Shown one piece after another: positions 23,677 to 36,365 of a stretch of DNA of 64,000 nucleotides (its first letter is position 1; each line of letters opens with the position of its first letter). Position numbers and translations under genes: made by a program. The stretch lies in contig NC_135132.1 in NCBI RefSeq assembly GCF_050908995.1, forward strand, positions 2,537,001 through 2,601,000, in the 5' to 3' direction. This DNA is from Andrena cerasifolii. Lineage: Eukaryota > Arthropoda > Insecta > Hymenoptera > Andrenidae. The notes below the pieces were generated by a model. The model saw only the letters and a program-made list of their open reading frames with translations, did not search any database and was not told where the DNA came from.

Positions 23677-24467
23677 GCCTGTTATGGTCGCCTCTGTAGT
23701 GTCGCGCAGTTTCCTTGACGACGAAGGCACGCTGCGTGAAAGGAAGGTTGGACGGGGAAACTGGCGCATGAGTGGCCCCTACGCTGGACAGCATTACCCT
23801 ACCCTGTAGAAAGAGGTGCGGTTGCGCTGTACGGCGCGATCAGCCCTGAGGGGGAACCACCGTTCTCCGATTGTTTGTAAGCTCGCGGGCCGAATGACCA
23901 GAGCTGCGCCTGGGATTGGCGGGATCGGCCAAGACTCCCCTCGTTGTCAAGTCGCTACTAATTCGAGTAATTCGACCCTATACTGAATTTCACTTAAGAG
24001 TAGACTCGTTCCGCGCAAAGATGACTCTGAGGAGGCTGTTGATTAGTAGGAAACTGGCAGAGAAACCGCTACGACCAATCGCGTGTACAGGCAATAGTAG
24101 TGGGAGCTACGCAGATCGGTTGCAAATCGGTGGGGGCGTAGGTCTACTCTTATATGGAATGGTATATACCTGTATCGTCTTATTGCCGCGAACCCTACAG
24201 CTAGGGGGATGAACCGATACCATCAAGGTATCGATACTTTTACTCACAACTAGTCTCGAAAGAAAGTACCGATATCTACTCAGTATCGAATCAAAAGTAT
24301 CGATACCTACTTGTATCGAATGAAAATTAGCACGGAGTTCTTTTTTATTAATATATTTTATTAAGGAAAACGTATTTTATTTTACTTTTATTTAATGGAG
24401 AGTACCCTTTAGTTACAACGAAGCATATAAGTAAGTATGTAAGAGGCAGTTTATAATAATTAATCTA
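23677..24467. other. GC-rich then mixed gene-free DNA
   Basis: No gene recognised. Positions 24213-24330 contain several TATCGAT-type words (ggtatcgatac), and similar words recur at about 25900-25965, so these may be the outer ends of one older element interrupted by the insertion at 24468-25345. Confidence 0.35.
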
Positions 24468-25345
24468 GGATAGATGTCCCGATTACCGTGTCCTGTCTCT
24501 ATTACCGTGCCTTTATGCTTAAAGAAGCCGTACAAAAAAACTCGCATAAAAAAATAAGGAAAGAAACTTTTTTAATTAAGTTAAACTATTACTGTATGTG
24601 TTACAATCGAAAAGGTTGCATTTTTAAACAATTACAGCATAGCCTACCTAAATGCTTACCGGAAACAGTAAGGAACATGTACTTTGCAGAAGTGAATAAA
24701 TTGATAATTATCATGATTTGCACTTATGTAAAGTGTTTATTATATCATAAAAGGTTCAAATTTTATGAAAAAATAGCAAAATGACCACTTATGAAACGTT
24801 TTCGTATTTTTAAAGTGAATCCGGTAATTGGGACAGGAATTTAACGCTTGTCCCTATCACCGTGCCCCTCGAAGCCCACTGGCTCCCTCTGTAACTGCTA
24901 AACCTAACCTTACTTTCGTTTCTCAGAACGGGTGAACAGAAATTTGTATTTGCATATTTTGCTTTTGTAATAAAAAGGCCATATTAAAATTACATAAAAA
25001 CACCTCTCGTAGAGCAAAGAAATGTTTTGAACAGTTCAAAGTTAAAAGACATAACCTAACTGCGGGAACGCTATTTAGAAAAAAGGTACGACAATGGGGG
25101 ACACGGGAATAGGGACAACGCATTTTTCAGGGCACGGTAATTGGCACAAAAACGTGTATTTTTATTTCAATTAAAAAAAATATGAAAATTTGACATTTTC
25201 AACCCGAAAAAAATACCTGAATAAAGAGAAAATTTCAAAACACCAATATAAATTTTCACCAAGCAAAATTAAAGTAAGAGAAGTCAGTAATTAATTCCTT
25301 CGCGAGCAAGTCGGCGTCAAAGCACGGTAATTGGGACATCTACCC
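24468..25345. mobile_element. TA-flanked non-autonomous DNA transposon
   Basis: The left terminus GGATAGATGTCCCGATTACC and right terminus GGTAATTGGGACATCTACCC are inverted, with TA immediately outside both (24466-24467 and 25346-25347). Internal subterminal repeats of 'gggaca' and 'cacggtaat' (about 24830-24870 and 25100-25150) echo the ends. 878 bp, no intact transposase. Confidence 0.75.
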
Positions 25346-25347
25346 TA

Positions 25348-26399
25348 TATAACGGAAGAGAAAAAAAATATACAGAGTCGTCTCGCGGCATGGAAATAAG
25401 AGAAGTAGCATATAATAAGATATATAGATGAGGTGGGAGATGTGAGGGTTATAATAAAGTCGACGTCTGAGTAAACTCAACAAAGTAATATTTATTAGAA
25501 AAGATGCAACACGCAACCGTCTGTGTTAAAGTGGCGAGCGGACACAAAGCAGTACCGCTCAAAACGATCACAAGCAACCGAATGGCCGGTTAACGATTGC
25601 ATTCCTTCCGAGTCCGAAGGAAACGCGTACCTACGAGTCACGAAAAAGGGGAGGTTTCGTCGCCTGCCAAACATCAAGGCCACGAAACCTTCGGTTCATA
25701 TTTACGACCCCATGCCTGTCCGCCTTCTGCTCCTATCGAAAACCAAAGATACGCACGCCATATAGGGGTGTGGTATGTGTGACATACTAAAAGAATGCAG
25801 AAAAGAGAAAGGGAAAATAGTATTTTATTAACTAACATTTATTTGACATATAAATCCAGCAAAGAATAAATCTGATACGAGTACTTTTTTCCCGATACCA
25901 CGTAGGTGGCGCAACCGTAGGTATCGATACTAAACTCGGTTTCGAAACGAAAGTATCGAGTATTTACTCATATTTACTTGCCTCGCGCATGGAACAACAA
26001 GTGCATTTTGAATTGACAAACATTTTGTGGCGTAACTCAACAAAAAATAACAGTATCAACAAATGAACTTCGTAGAAGTAAAGCATAATAGTTATAGTTT
26101 ATACAAAATAACATCATATATATTTAGATTGTTATTACTAAATTTTACATAGGTTTATACGAAAAACGGGACTTTCAGCCCCACCCTACCCTGCTCTAGA
26201 CCTCATTGCAACACTTCTTAATTATTGAGAAAAAAATGAAAATAGATTAGAAATGAGAGTGACAGATTATAGAAATTTCAATTTTTATTAGTCGAGGTGA
26301 CATTGTTTCGTTCAAACCTGTCCCAAACCGTATACTTAAGGTTCTAGGTCCAGAACTTTTTAAATTATAATGAAAATTGGTTAATGAAAACGGTATTTA
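25348..26399. other. Gene-free DNA
   Basis: No supported gene. The frames at 25523-25765 and 25495-25683 lie over each other on opposite strands and have no recognisable domain. Confidence 0.35.
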
Positions 26400-26620
26400 T
26401 TAAATGTTTTCATCAGGGCTTGAAACGGTTCTAGAAATAACTGTTTCAAACTGTTATATATCGGTTCTCCATCAAACAGTTATGAAGAACCGATATTCTG
26501 ACTATATCGGTTTCGGTTACGGTTCTAGAACCGATATTACATCGATTGTAGAACCGTTATTTTTTCGGTTCTACATATATCGGTTCCAAGGCTGTTCTGC
26601 AATCGATTTTACACTAGTAT
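26400..26620. repeat. Cluster of inverted 'cggttcta/gaaccg' words
   Basis: 'ggttctagaa', 'atatcggttct', 'agaaccgatat' and close variants recur about ten times in both orientations, giving several short hairpins. The origin is unclear: a decayed palindromic transposon end or a binding-site array are both possible. Confidence 0.5.
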
Positions 26621-27286
26621 TACGGCTGCAGATTATTTTATATAAGCATAAACATAGCTTTTACAAAATCATAATGAAAAAAAAAAATATGAAACTCAAA
26701 CAATTATGCATACCATTATTTTGTAACATGAAAAGTGTTCATTAATATAAGTGCTCTTCTTGAAATAGTTAAAAATAATCGATACGCGGCATAAACATTG
26801 TACAGTTTGCAACGGTTTTCAACGGCCGTTGTGACTTACTTTTGATGGAGTTAAATGTATATTTCGAAAGAAAATATCTTTGTACAAAAGTAATAATCGA
26901 AGGCACCAAGAACAAAAATGTACGCAGTAACTGGCAGCCATAGAAGAAAGCAAATCTAACCTAAGGATTACTCGGCGCTGCCACTAGATGGCAGCGCCCA
27001 TTACAGTGTGTTTCCTTTTCTTCTCCAACAACTTTGTTTAGGATTATCAAATAAAAGTTTCGATTTCATGTTTTAAATATGTATTACATTTTGTATTTTA
27101 ATTAATGTACGAAACGGTGCGCGCTGCTGTCTTATATGTTCATAATTTAATATTACTGTATACTATTTTATTTGCACAATGATTTGCACCATGCAAAATA
27201 TTCAAAATCACTCGGTTCCGTATTATTGTGAGAAAAAATTTTTTTAAACCGTAATTATAAGGAAAAATAAAAGGGGAAAAAAATTT
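26621..27286. other. Gene-free DNA upstream of the 5S gene
   Basis: AT-rich. A 25-bp near-palindrome 'ggcgctgccactagatggca' plus 'gcgcc' lies at about 26976-26999. No coding evidence. Confidence 0.35.
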
Positions 27287-27406
27287 GCCAACGACACGCG
27301 GTATTCCCAAGCGGTCACCCATCCAAGTACTAACCACGCCCAATGCCGCTTAACTTCAGTGATCAGACGAGAACTGGTGTTTTTCCAGCGTGGTATGGTC
27401 GTTGAC
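27287..27406 (-). rRNA. 5S ribosomal RNA gene
   Basis: The minus strand gives exactly 120 nt. It starts GTCAACGACCATACCACGCT, carries the conserved middle (GATCACTGAAGTTAAGCGG) and the internal control region (TTAGTACTTGGATGGGTGAC, then CGCTTGGGAATACCG), and ends CGTGTCGTTGGC. The 5' and 3' ends pair as helix I (GUCAACGAC with GUCGUUGGC, one G-U). A run of seven T follows at once on the minus strand, a Pol III terminator. It has small differences from typical insect 5S (for example GTCAAC for GCCAAC), so either a functional dispersed copy or a young pseudogene is possible. Confidence 0.88.
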
Positions 27407-27734
27407 GAAAATCGTGTTGCGTATATTGAATAAAACCTTGCAAGATGTGATTATATAGTGATCGCCTGATATATATTCATAAATTATTACATAAAATAAT
27501 AAAAAACGGATAAAACTTTCCCGGTAAAAGCGGTTGCTCGAAAAGGCTCGACTGACTACAAAGTTTGGTATTTAGCTCAAACTTGCGCCATTTAAGCTTT
27601 TTAACACTAACGAAAATTAAAATTTCTATATTTGCTCTTAGACATGTGAAGTTTTTCATATGCATTATGCTTTAATGTTCTATATTTTAGGTACACTTTG
27701 GCACAGCCGATATAATACAAGATTCAAAGAGTGA

Positions 27735-28375
27735 CCCAAAAAATAGCCTCCTTTTGGTCCCACGATTTTGGAACTTAATTTTGTGCCATATGATACCTTA
27801 TGATGAGACATCAATCGCAACAAATTTTCAAGTTAAGGTGACGATTAGTTTTTGAGATATGGGAGGTCAAAGAAGTGAAAATTCGTTAAGGAGTCATCCC
27901 ATACGCTTCGATGTACGGACTTTTATGTCGGTCCGATAATTTAAACAATTATTTCCAGGGGTTTTGCTGACTGCTAACAACGAATTTGAACTTAGATTTT
28001 CAAAATTCACAAAAAAAAAAAATAAAAATTAAGAACTACAAATTTCTATGTAGTGGGTGCTTTTTTAATATATCGCCCACCATGTTGAATCGGCCATTGT
28101 GAATTTTGAAAATCTAAGTTCAAATTCATAGTTAGCAGTCAGCGAAACCACTGGAAATAATTGTTTAAATTATCAGACTGACGTAGAAGTTCGTACATCG
28201 AAGCGTATGGGATGACGCCTTAACGAATTTTCACTTCTTTGACCTCCCATATCTCAGAAACTAATCGTCACCTCAACTCGAAAATTTGTTGTGATTGATG
28301 TCTCATCATAAGGTATCATATGGCACAAAATTCCGTTCCAAAATCGTGGGACCAAAAAGTGGCCAAAAGGGCTTC
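27735..28375. repeat. Long foldback, about 275-bp arms
   Basis: Left arm about 27735-28010 and right arm about 28090-28375 are inverted copies with high identity. Examples: 'ataccttatgatgagacatc' with its inverse 'gatgtctcatcataaggtat', and 'catcccatacgcttcgatgt' with its inverse. The loop is about 80 bp and AT-rich. Transcribed through, it would form a long RNA hairpin. Confidence 0.8.
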
Positions 28376-28399
28376 ATTTTTGGGCCTTGTCATTTGGCT

Positions 28400-28925
28400 T
28401 CTAACAGGAAAATTCGTTATTTCGGCAACTCGAAAATTCAAGAAAATCTGAAATTGCAAAAACGCAGCTCAAGTGATCCTAATAACGTAACTATTGGTTG
28501 ATTCGGCAATAAAATCATCCTAAGGCTGAAAACATCCCCTTCAAAGAAATTGTGAGTTGTCATATTATTGTGAATATCTCCGAAATCGTAAAAGATTTCG
28601 AAAAAAAAGTTCAAATCAAAGTTTTATGACTTCTGATATCCTACAATATGGTGATAAAGAATTGTCGAATAAAAAATGGGGGGAATAAATATTGAAAAAA
28701 AAACTTAAACCCTCATAAAAATCCTTAGAACTTTGTATTTAACTTTTTTTATCTTTTACAGTTTAATCTGAAAACTCACAATTTCTTCGAGGGGGTGTTT
28801 TCACCCTTAGGACTGTTTTATTGCTGAATGAAAAAATAGTTATGTTATTAGCATCACTTGAGCTACATTTCTGCAAAGTTTCAGATTTTCTTGAATTTTC
28901 GAGTTGCCGAACTTCTCTTGTAAGC
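28400..28925. repeat. Second foldback of a dispersed palindromic family
   Basis: 'ttcggcaactcgaaaattca' near 28420 is inverted as 'tgaattttcgagttgccgaa' near 28892. 'aacatccccttcaaagaaat' near 28531 is matched by 'aatttcttcgagggggtgtt' near 28780. Similar phrases occur near 1.2 kb and 38.4-38.8 kb. Old and diverged. Confidence 0.6.
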
Positions 28926-29565
28926 TGTTTGTATGAAACTTTATCCAACTGAAATAGAAAGCGATTTTGCAAGTGGCCATAATCATGTTATGCCTTCCCT
29001 CTCTAGCTTAGTAGTGTAGGAATTATTTTCGCATGAGCAGCGCGCGCATAGTTGGCGTGCGATCAAACGCGTCTTCCAACGTCATTTTTTACGTAATTGT
29101 TTCATTAGAATGCCTTCTTTTCCTGAAGATTTCGTTCATACAAAGCTGATAATCATTCTTATTCGTGAGAAAGGCTTCCAAAGAACGTTTGCTCTTGAGA
29201 ATCGTCACCGTAACTACTTAGTTAGCAGCAACAAATGAATCGAATGAAATGTAAAAATTACGTTACTATGAAGCGCTTGTTTATTCTGAGACTTGATTGG
29301 CGATGGGTCCAGTTTATTTACCAGGCTGCCAATTTAATGCCGCTTTTACTAGTGAGCCTCTTTTCTCTCAGATTTCTAATTTACATTATGTAGTAAGAGA
29401 AAATATTCAATTCGACAAGCAAAGAGATGAAGTATCATAAATAAACTATTTAGTCAATTCTTATACAATGCCTATCGAAAGTTAGTTGTTTTTTTGATAA
29501 ACGATATTGGAACACTGTAGAAAACTATATTTATCGTTGTTTCGATTTAAAATAATTCGAATTAA
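28926..29565. other. Gene-free DNA
   Basis: No coding exon seen, although this lies just upstream of the first visible myosin exon. No P-loop-type sequence was found. Confidence 0.35.
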
Positions 29566-30474
29566 GGGGGTATTCTGGTCTGACGAGGGGTTTTCGTCGC
29601 TTGATTTCGGATTTTTTTTACAAAGAACCCATCAATTTTATTATTATTTAGTTTATTGCTACATGTTTATTGATGTTTCAACTATCTTTACAAATTTTGT
29701 CAACAGAAAAAAATTAAAATCAAACGCAGTTGACTGCTTTAAAGTAATGGTGAAAAAAAATGACATGGGGTCACTGCGGCCATGATTGGGCTCGTTCTAG
29801 TGACTTACAACAAAAAATGAAAAGAGATTCTTTATCTGTATGCCTATGGCTATCGTCCCTACCAGAATGATAAAAAAAATATTGAAATTTAAGCGAATGG
29901 CAGCGGTTTGAAAATTAAGTTTCGATTTTCGCACAATTTTTCAACTTTAAAAATCTGTGAAAGTTTAAAAACAATATATTTTATCACAATTCCGGTAGGG
30001 ACGATAGCCACATGTGTGCTGATAATATATGCAAAACTTGGACTGAGTTGGTCCAGCCGATCCTGAAATATCATGGTCACCGATTCGAAAACCATGGATT
30101 CGAAAAAAACGCGTTTAAAGTTTTGCGAACAACTTAGACAGAAAGGTGACCTAGGAGAGTAAAGGTCTCTTTGTAATCAAATGGTCAATTTTTGTGTTTT
30201 AAAAAACACAGAAATTCACCCCCCCTTCTCCACCCCCAGAAAAAAACCGTCCGCCGAAACTTTGCCGAAATACAGTTGCAGGAACAAAACTGTTACGCGT
30301 CGCCCGTCCCGCTCAGTGAGGGCGCTGTATACCTACCTATTCTGCAACACTGTAGCTCTGCAGATAATACGAATTGGAAAAAATCCTTTTGCGCACGTAT
30401 TACCCATATAATGTACCCGTAGAAAATTAAAAAAAAAATCAATTTTTTTTTGCCCGTCAGACCAGAACACCCCC
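29566..30474. mobile_element. TTAA-flanked non-autonomous DNA transposon
   Basis: The termini GGGGGTATTCTGGTCTGACG and CGTCAGACCAGAACACCCCC are inverted, and TTAA lies immediately outside each (29562-29565 and 30475-30478). 909 bp with no transposase frame. It ends 60 bp before the first visible myosin exon, so it lies in the intron next to the acceptor. Inner inverted phrases around 'ggtagggacgatagcc' (about 29850 and 29995) extend the symmetry. Confidence 0.75.
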
Positions 30475-30534
30475 TTAACGTATGAATCATTTATTATTTT
30501 TTATACTTATGATAAAATGGTTTGTGGGTTTCAG

Positions 30535-33500
30535 GAGGAATACGTGTCGGAAAATATACAATGGACTCCGATAGAATATTTCAATAACGCGATTGTCGTG
30601 GAACTTCTCGAAGGGAAGCGTCCACCTGGACTGTTTTTAGTACTTGATGATGTTTGTGCCACGCTCCATGGCGGTAGCTCGGGAGCGGATGCGGATCTGC
30701 AAAAGGTGAAAAATCCAACTTCCAACCGTAAACAATTAATAAAATAATTACGATTAGACCCATGCCTGTTTCTAAAGAATGAGCCAAAATTTCTGATGCA
30801 ACTTATCAGAAAGGGATGATTCTACACGATAAAGTAAGTCGAATGTATGAAATGAACTTCCTTTCGCTCGAGTCTTCATTTTTTAAAGATACCTAGGTAT
30901 ACTCTCGGAATTATTCGAATATACTTGAATACAAATATGACACGAGTAAATATGGCACAATTGCGGGTGAAATATATCTCTGTGTAAAAATAAGTCGAAA
31001 TTGTAGAATAATCGTTCCTAAACAAAACTTTGTTTCCATAAAAATCAGTTTCGATGATGAAACCGATTTCCAGGCACTTATTTTTGCACAAGGATGTATT
31101 CCATCCGCAATTTACCATATTTCGTTAATGTTTAGTTACGTGCAATCGGATTTGAGTTATTTCCATAGGTATACCTATTTTTCAAAAACGAATCCTCATT
31201 GGAAAAATATTAATCTTTCAATTTCGACGCATTTTTGTAGTTGTGGAATCGCAGCTGTTTCGGTTGTATAATGAATTTTGGCCCATATTGTGTAGGATGA
31301 TTGGGTTTGCGGAAGGATAAAATTTATTACTCTGCAATGGGGAAGATGACGCAAAACTCCGCGCAGAGGCGCCACTAGCGCATGTACTGCGGTTTTGCAT
31401 GAGTGCGCATGCGTGAATGGTTTGCGCGCGAATTTTTCATTTGTGGAATGTACGAAGTTGGTAGTTACATATTAATATTAATGTTTTATACCACACCGAT
31501 GATAAATGACACGTGCGCTGGTGGCGCCACGGGTGGGAAAAATTTGCAATCATCTTCCCCATTGGACTGCTACATCTGCAAGATGTAATTACAAATTTGT
31601 GTTCCTTCACATTAGGTCGTCTTTTTTGCTTATTTTAAAAACTTTTTTGTTTAAAATTTTCGTTTTTTTTTAAAGACCACGGAGCACTTATGTTGTAGAT
31701 GGAGTTCATTTTCAATTAATATTTCGACACGTAAAATATGAATTATAAATGATTGAAAAGGCGCGTTTCTCCCTTTGCAAAAAGTTACTGAAATTCAAAC
31801 ACTATGAAATGTTTACTATCCTCTTTGGTAGAGTTTAATTAATTTTAGCGATTATTATAGAAATTTGCAGTTGCAGCCAATAAGCACGAGCACTTTCAAA
31901 ACAAAAACGAAGGCTTCGCTATTTTTCACTATGCTGGTGTTGTTTCTTACTCGGTCGATGGATTTTGTGATAAAAATAGGGATGTGCTATTCCTGGATCT
32001 TGTAGAACTGATGCAGACCAGCACGAAGTAAGTTAATACTATTACCTTCTCGTCATTCTTAATTTTGTGACTTTCTCAAACAGACATAAATACCTATAAT
32101 TGCCCCTCATTGTCAGACAAAATAAATTCATTTACTCCATTCAAATTTCCTTCATTTAAGACACATAACACTTTGTGTAAAATCCAGAAGCATTTCTTTA
32201 TCTTTTATAATTTTATTCATTACACAATATATGTTCGAAAACAAACAACAGCGCACAGTATGTTTGACAAATAAATATAAAAATACATACCTAACATAAA
32301 ATATATCGAATAACTCGATTTTGAAAATATTTCGTGATTCAACACTATTTGGCTGATGTATTTGCCTATTACTCATTATTTTTATTTATGTATCAGTGTT
32401 TGTCCATTTTGACGGTATATAGTAGGATTCGAATTATTGAATGGACTTGTATAGATTATTTGTCCTTACTAGTGATATTTAATAGTCGAAAATGGTGTTT
32501 GGATTTGTGGTAGCAACATATAGTGCCTCTACGAGCTATAGTGTCTTAGGTGTGGGGTACCCAGCGGGGCCTTAACTGATACCCTGCTGGGTACGGGCCG
32601 CTAAACATGCCCCCCCCCCCCTACTACCTCTTGCAGGACTGTGTTTAGGGAAGACCAGGACAAAACCTGGGCCCTAAAGGGTAAAATAAGTTATTAATAT
32701 AAAATAATTTATATTGCTACTATTCTAATGCAGTACATATAAATTACTCAAATGGATTTGTATTTAATACGTGCTGACAATGAGACAATTTTTAATAGCC
32801 AGTAGCAAAGCTTAATTGGTGTCTTTTAATAATGATAAACAGTATCTTCAATTTCTGTTTTATTTTACTAAAATTGAAGTTGTAACACTTAATCTATAGA
32901 GCCCCGGTTTTGTCCTGATCCTCCCTAACCACACTCCTGCAAGAGGTTGTAGGGGGCCACGTTTAGACCCCGCTGAGTGACCTCACACCTAACAAGGGAA
33001 CATCCCGAACCCGGAAATTTGAAAAATTCTGAAACTTTGGGAATATGTAGGGAATTTCCTACTGATTACAACGCAATTTTTGTTTTCTGCCCAAACTCAC
33101 TCTAAGGGGGTGTAATTCCCCCCCGAAAATCCGGGTATTTTCCGATTTTGTGTAATAAATCGTGAAATGCAAAATAATTTTTTTTACCAAATGATAGATC
33201 TCATTAGAAGAAGTGACTTTTGTCTTGAAACTTTTTATCTATCTCTTACAGTTCGCGAGTTATAACACAAAATCGGAAAATAGCCGAATTTTCAGAGGTT
33301 AATTTCACCCCCTTCGAGTGGATTTGGGCAGCAAATAAAAATTGCGTTGTAATAAGGAGGAAATACCCTACATATTCATAAAGTTTCAGAATGTTTTGAA
33401 TTTTCGGGTTCGGGGTTTTCCCTTATAAGTCACTATAGCTCGTAGAGGCACTATACATGCATACTGCCTTAATCTGTAAGACCACGATCTTCAAACACCA

Positions 33501-36365
33501 CAGGCTTGATTTCTACTTACGCGATCACATTATGTAAGGACCAATTTTTTTTTTAAATTCAATGAAAAAATTAAAATGAATAAAGACTGAAAATTCGTCA
33601 CTATGCTTTTTTGATTCGTCAACCAGAAATCTCAATGTGATAATGGAGGTGACATTAACAGATAACTGCATTAATCAACTCACACTTCGTCGTAGTTATT
33701 CCTGATAAATAATCAACATTGATTTTCATAAACTCCAGATCTCATGCGAACAATTTTTACTGTACAGTCTTTTATCTATTTCTACACGAAATGTCACCCC
33801 ATGTTTGGTTTACCACGAAGTACGCCCCTCCCTATATACAGGCTGTCCCACTAAATCTGTCCACTTACACTTCTGTTATTTCAATTAACAAGCAAAAATG
33901 TTATTTACAATCGTTGTTTTTTTATTCTTTTTTTGTTCAAAGTTCAATCACATTTCAATTTCATCTTACAATCAATGACCACAACAATAATAAAGATCAA
34001 TTTCATCAAATTTGTCTAGCAATACTAAATACTGTTTGCTTAAACAACTATTTAGTAGACAAACAAATTTGTACAGTTTATGTAATAATTCAAATATGTC
34101 GCACAAACGTACTGCTCACATTACTATTACTTTTTCGTGCAATGATCAAACAATTGGTACAGCGTAAGTAGAATAAAAAATATATTTTTTGTGTTAAACT
34201 TTACAGCCCTTTGGTTGGTACGCTGTATCCACAAGAAGCCCAAATGCAAAAAATGAAAACTCTTAAATCTAGACCTACCACTGCTGGTAACAAAATACGA
34301 AATCAAGCCAGTCGACTAGTGAACCAGTTGATGAAATGTGCCCCACATTACATCAGATGTATCAAACCGAACGAAACGAAGAAACCTCGAGATTGGGATT
34401 CAGTTCGAGTAAAGCATCAGGTATCGCTTCTGCTTAAATTAATTACAAATTTTAATCCCTTTCTCTTTGTATTTTTCATTTAACGAGACCAAAGCACGTG
34501 CAAAAACGAAACTCAAATTTGTTCATAGTTTGTAACAAAGAATTGTAATTCACGTGAAATCGGTTGCAGTTTTCTCTGGCAAAGAAATTAACATCTTCGT
34601 TAGAAACAACTAAATAAAGTAGGTGAAGTGATTTTTGTTTATGAATATGAATCAACCTTGAGTCGCCAAATACAGGATGATTCAGAATTACAAGTTGCTA
34701 GGGCAGGGGGTGGTAGGGAGTAGGAGACAATAAAAGAAACATTGTTTGCCTAGTAAACATGCAGTACTGGAAGTGTTTATTACATCACTAGTACGTATAA
34801 TTTTCATAGTAATATGATTGATAAAATAATTCATATCCAACTTTTGTTGGCCAAGATGGTGAGCTACACACTTTTGCAATAATATTATCTTAGTACTGAG
34901 AATAACAGAGCTGCAAGTGATAACGTCTTTATTAGAGTGATGCAATTAATATATCCCGTACTGTACGCTCGATTCCGCAATAATTTACATGTCATTTGAT
35001 ATATGGAGATAGCGACATTCCTTTCCCATATTTAATATTGGTACTTATTAATATTCATTTAACTTTTTTGCTGTCATTTTTAGACCTAATTTATTGCTTA
35101 AAGTAGGGGTGCGCAGGGAGCCGTTCTTAGCGCCTAGCTGCGAGCAACCCGCCTGTCCCGTTGCTAAGGTTAGAATCGGTGAGGAGAACTGCAGTAGTCT
35201 ACGTGCATTTGGTATGACTTGAACTGAGCTATGTATACTTACGCTACGAGCCTACAAGCACGCACGTACACTATTGCAGTTCTCTTCACCGATTCTAACC
35301 TTAGCAACGGGACAGGCGGGTTGCTCGCAGCTAGGCGCTAGAAACGGCTCCCTGCGCACCTCTGGCTTAAAGCATCACTAATACCTCACTCCCGCTTGCC
35401 TCCTCGAGAGGCCGGTGTATGGTGGGTTGCTCGTCTGAGGCGCCCCTAAGTCTGCATTCTTAACCCTTAACTGGTATCCTCGCTCGTGACCCCAAGCACG
35501 CAAAGTTCGATGTACAATTTTCGGTTGTCTAAGTTGGTAAACTGAATTTCTTATTAATTTTATAATAATAGTTTAACTTCCTACGCTTCTATTATTTTAT
35601 ACATTACCTATGAAGAAAATATTCGTAGTGGTTGCTCTAGTGTCGACTTTACAAATTTCTGTGCCCTTTTTTATTTGGGGTCTGCCACGACCCCAGTATA
35701 CCAATCACGTTTGCCAAAAACAGTATACCAGTTAAGGGTTAAAGGCTTATAATTAAACAATAAAGCGAAATCGAACATGTTTTGTTAACAAAAAAATGTT
35801 TATTTTATCTTCCTTACCACCCCTGCACGATTGACCTATAATTCTGAATAACCTTGCATACATTTTTATTGCTAGTTAACAAGAACAAGGATTTTCGTAA
35901 TTGACACAATTTTACTAAAAATGTGCCACAATTATTGACGTTGGCATTATAAAATTAGCGGATTGCGTTTAGAAACAACATTGGAAGCTGTACAAATTTT
36001 ACAGCTTAATTTAAAAGAAGGACCAATAGGTCATAATAGGTTATAAAAGAATCCATTACTCTCTAAATTATAAACAGAATCTTATCACTTTGCATATCTT
36101 CCATAGTAATTTTTTTTACCCTCTGGTAACTTAGGTGGAGTATTTGGGTTTGAAAGAAAATATCAGAGTACGTAGAGCTGGTTTCGCATATAGAAGGCCA
36201 TTCTCCAAATTCTTGCACAGATACGCAATTCTCACAAAACAGACGTGGCCACGCTGGCCTGGAGACGAGAAACAAGGAGTAGAATGGATATTAGGCAGCC
36301 TTCACATTGATCGATCGCAGTACCAACTAGGACTATCAAAATTGTTCATAAAAGCTCCAGAAACT
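30535..36365 (+). CDS. Myosin-I motor domain, second half (exons 1-4 of those visible)
   Basis: Residues 1-261 of the partial protein. Exon 30535-30705 has EEYVSENIQWTPIEYFNN and LDDVCATLHGG. Exon 31861-32027 has FHYAGVVSYSVDGFCDKNRD then VLFLDLVELMQ; its acceptor is the TATAG ending at 31860, the only nearby one keeping phase 0. Exon 34207-34420 has RPTTAGNKIRNQ and MKCAPHYIRCIKPNETKKP, the conserved SH1-helix and relay region. Exon 36135-36365 has EYLGLKENIRVRRAGFAYRR and SKLFIKAPE, the converter. Each block keeps the class I signature without insertions, so the motor half present looks intact. Confidence 0.93.

Noticed and set aside
33719..34171. 150-residue open frame before a myosin exon
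   Set aside because: AT-rich intronic sequence with no domain; a transposon-like terminus lies inside and the true exon starts at 34207.
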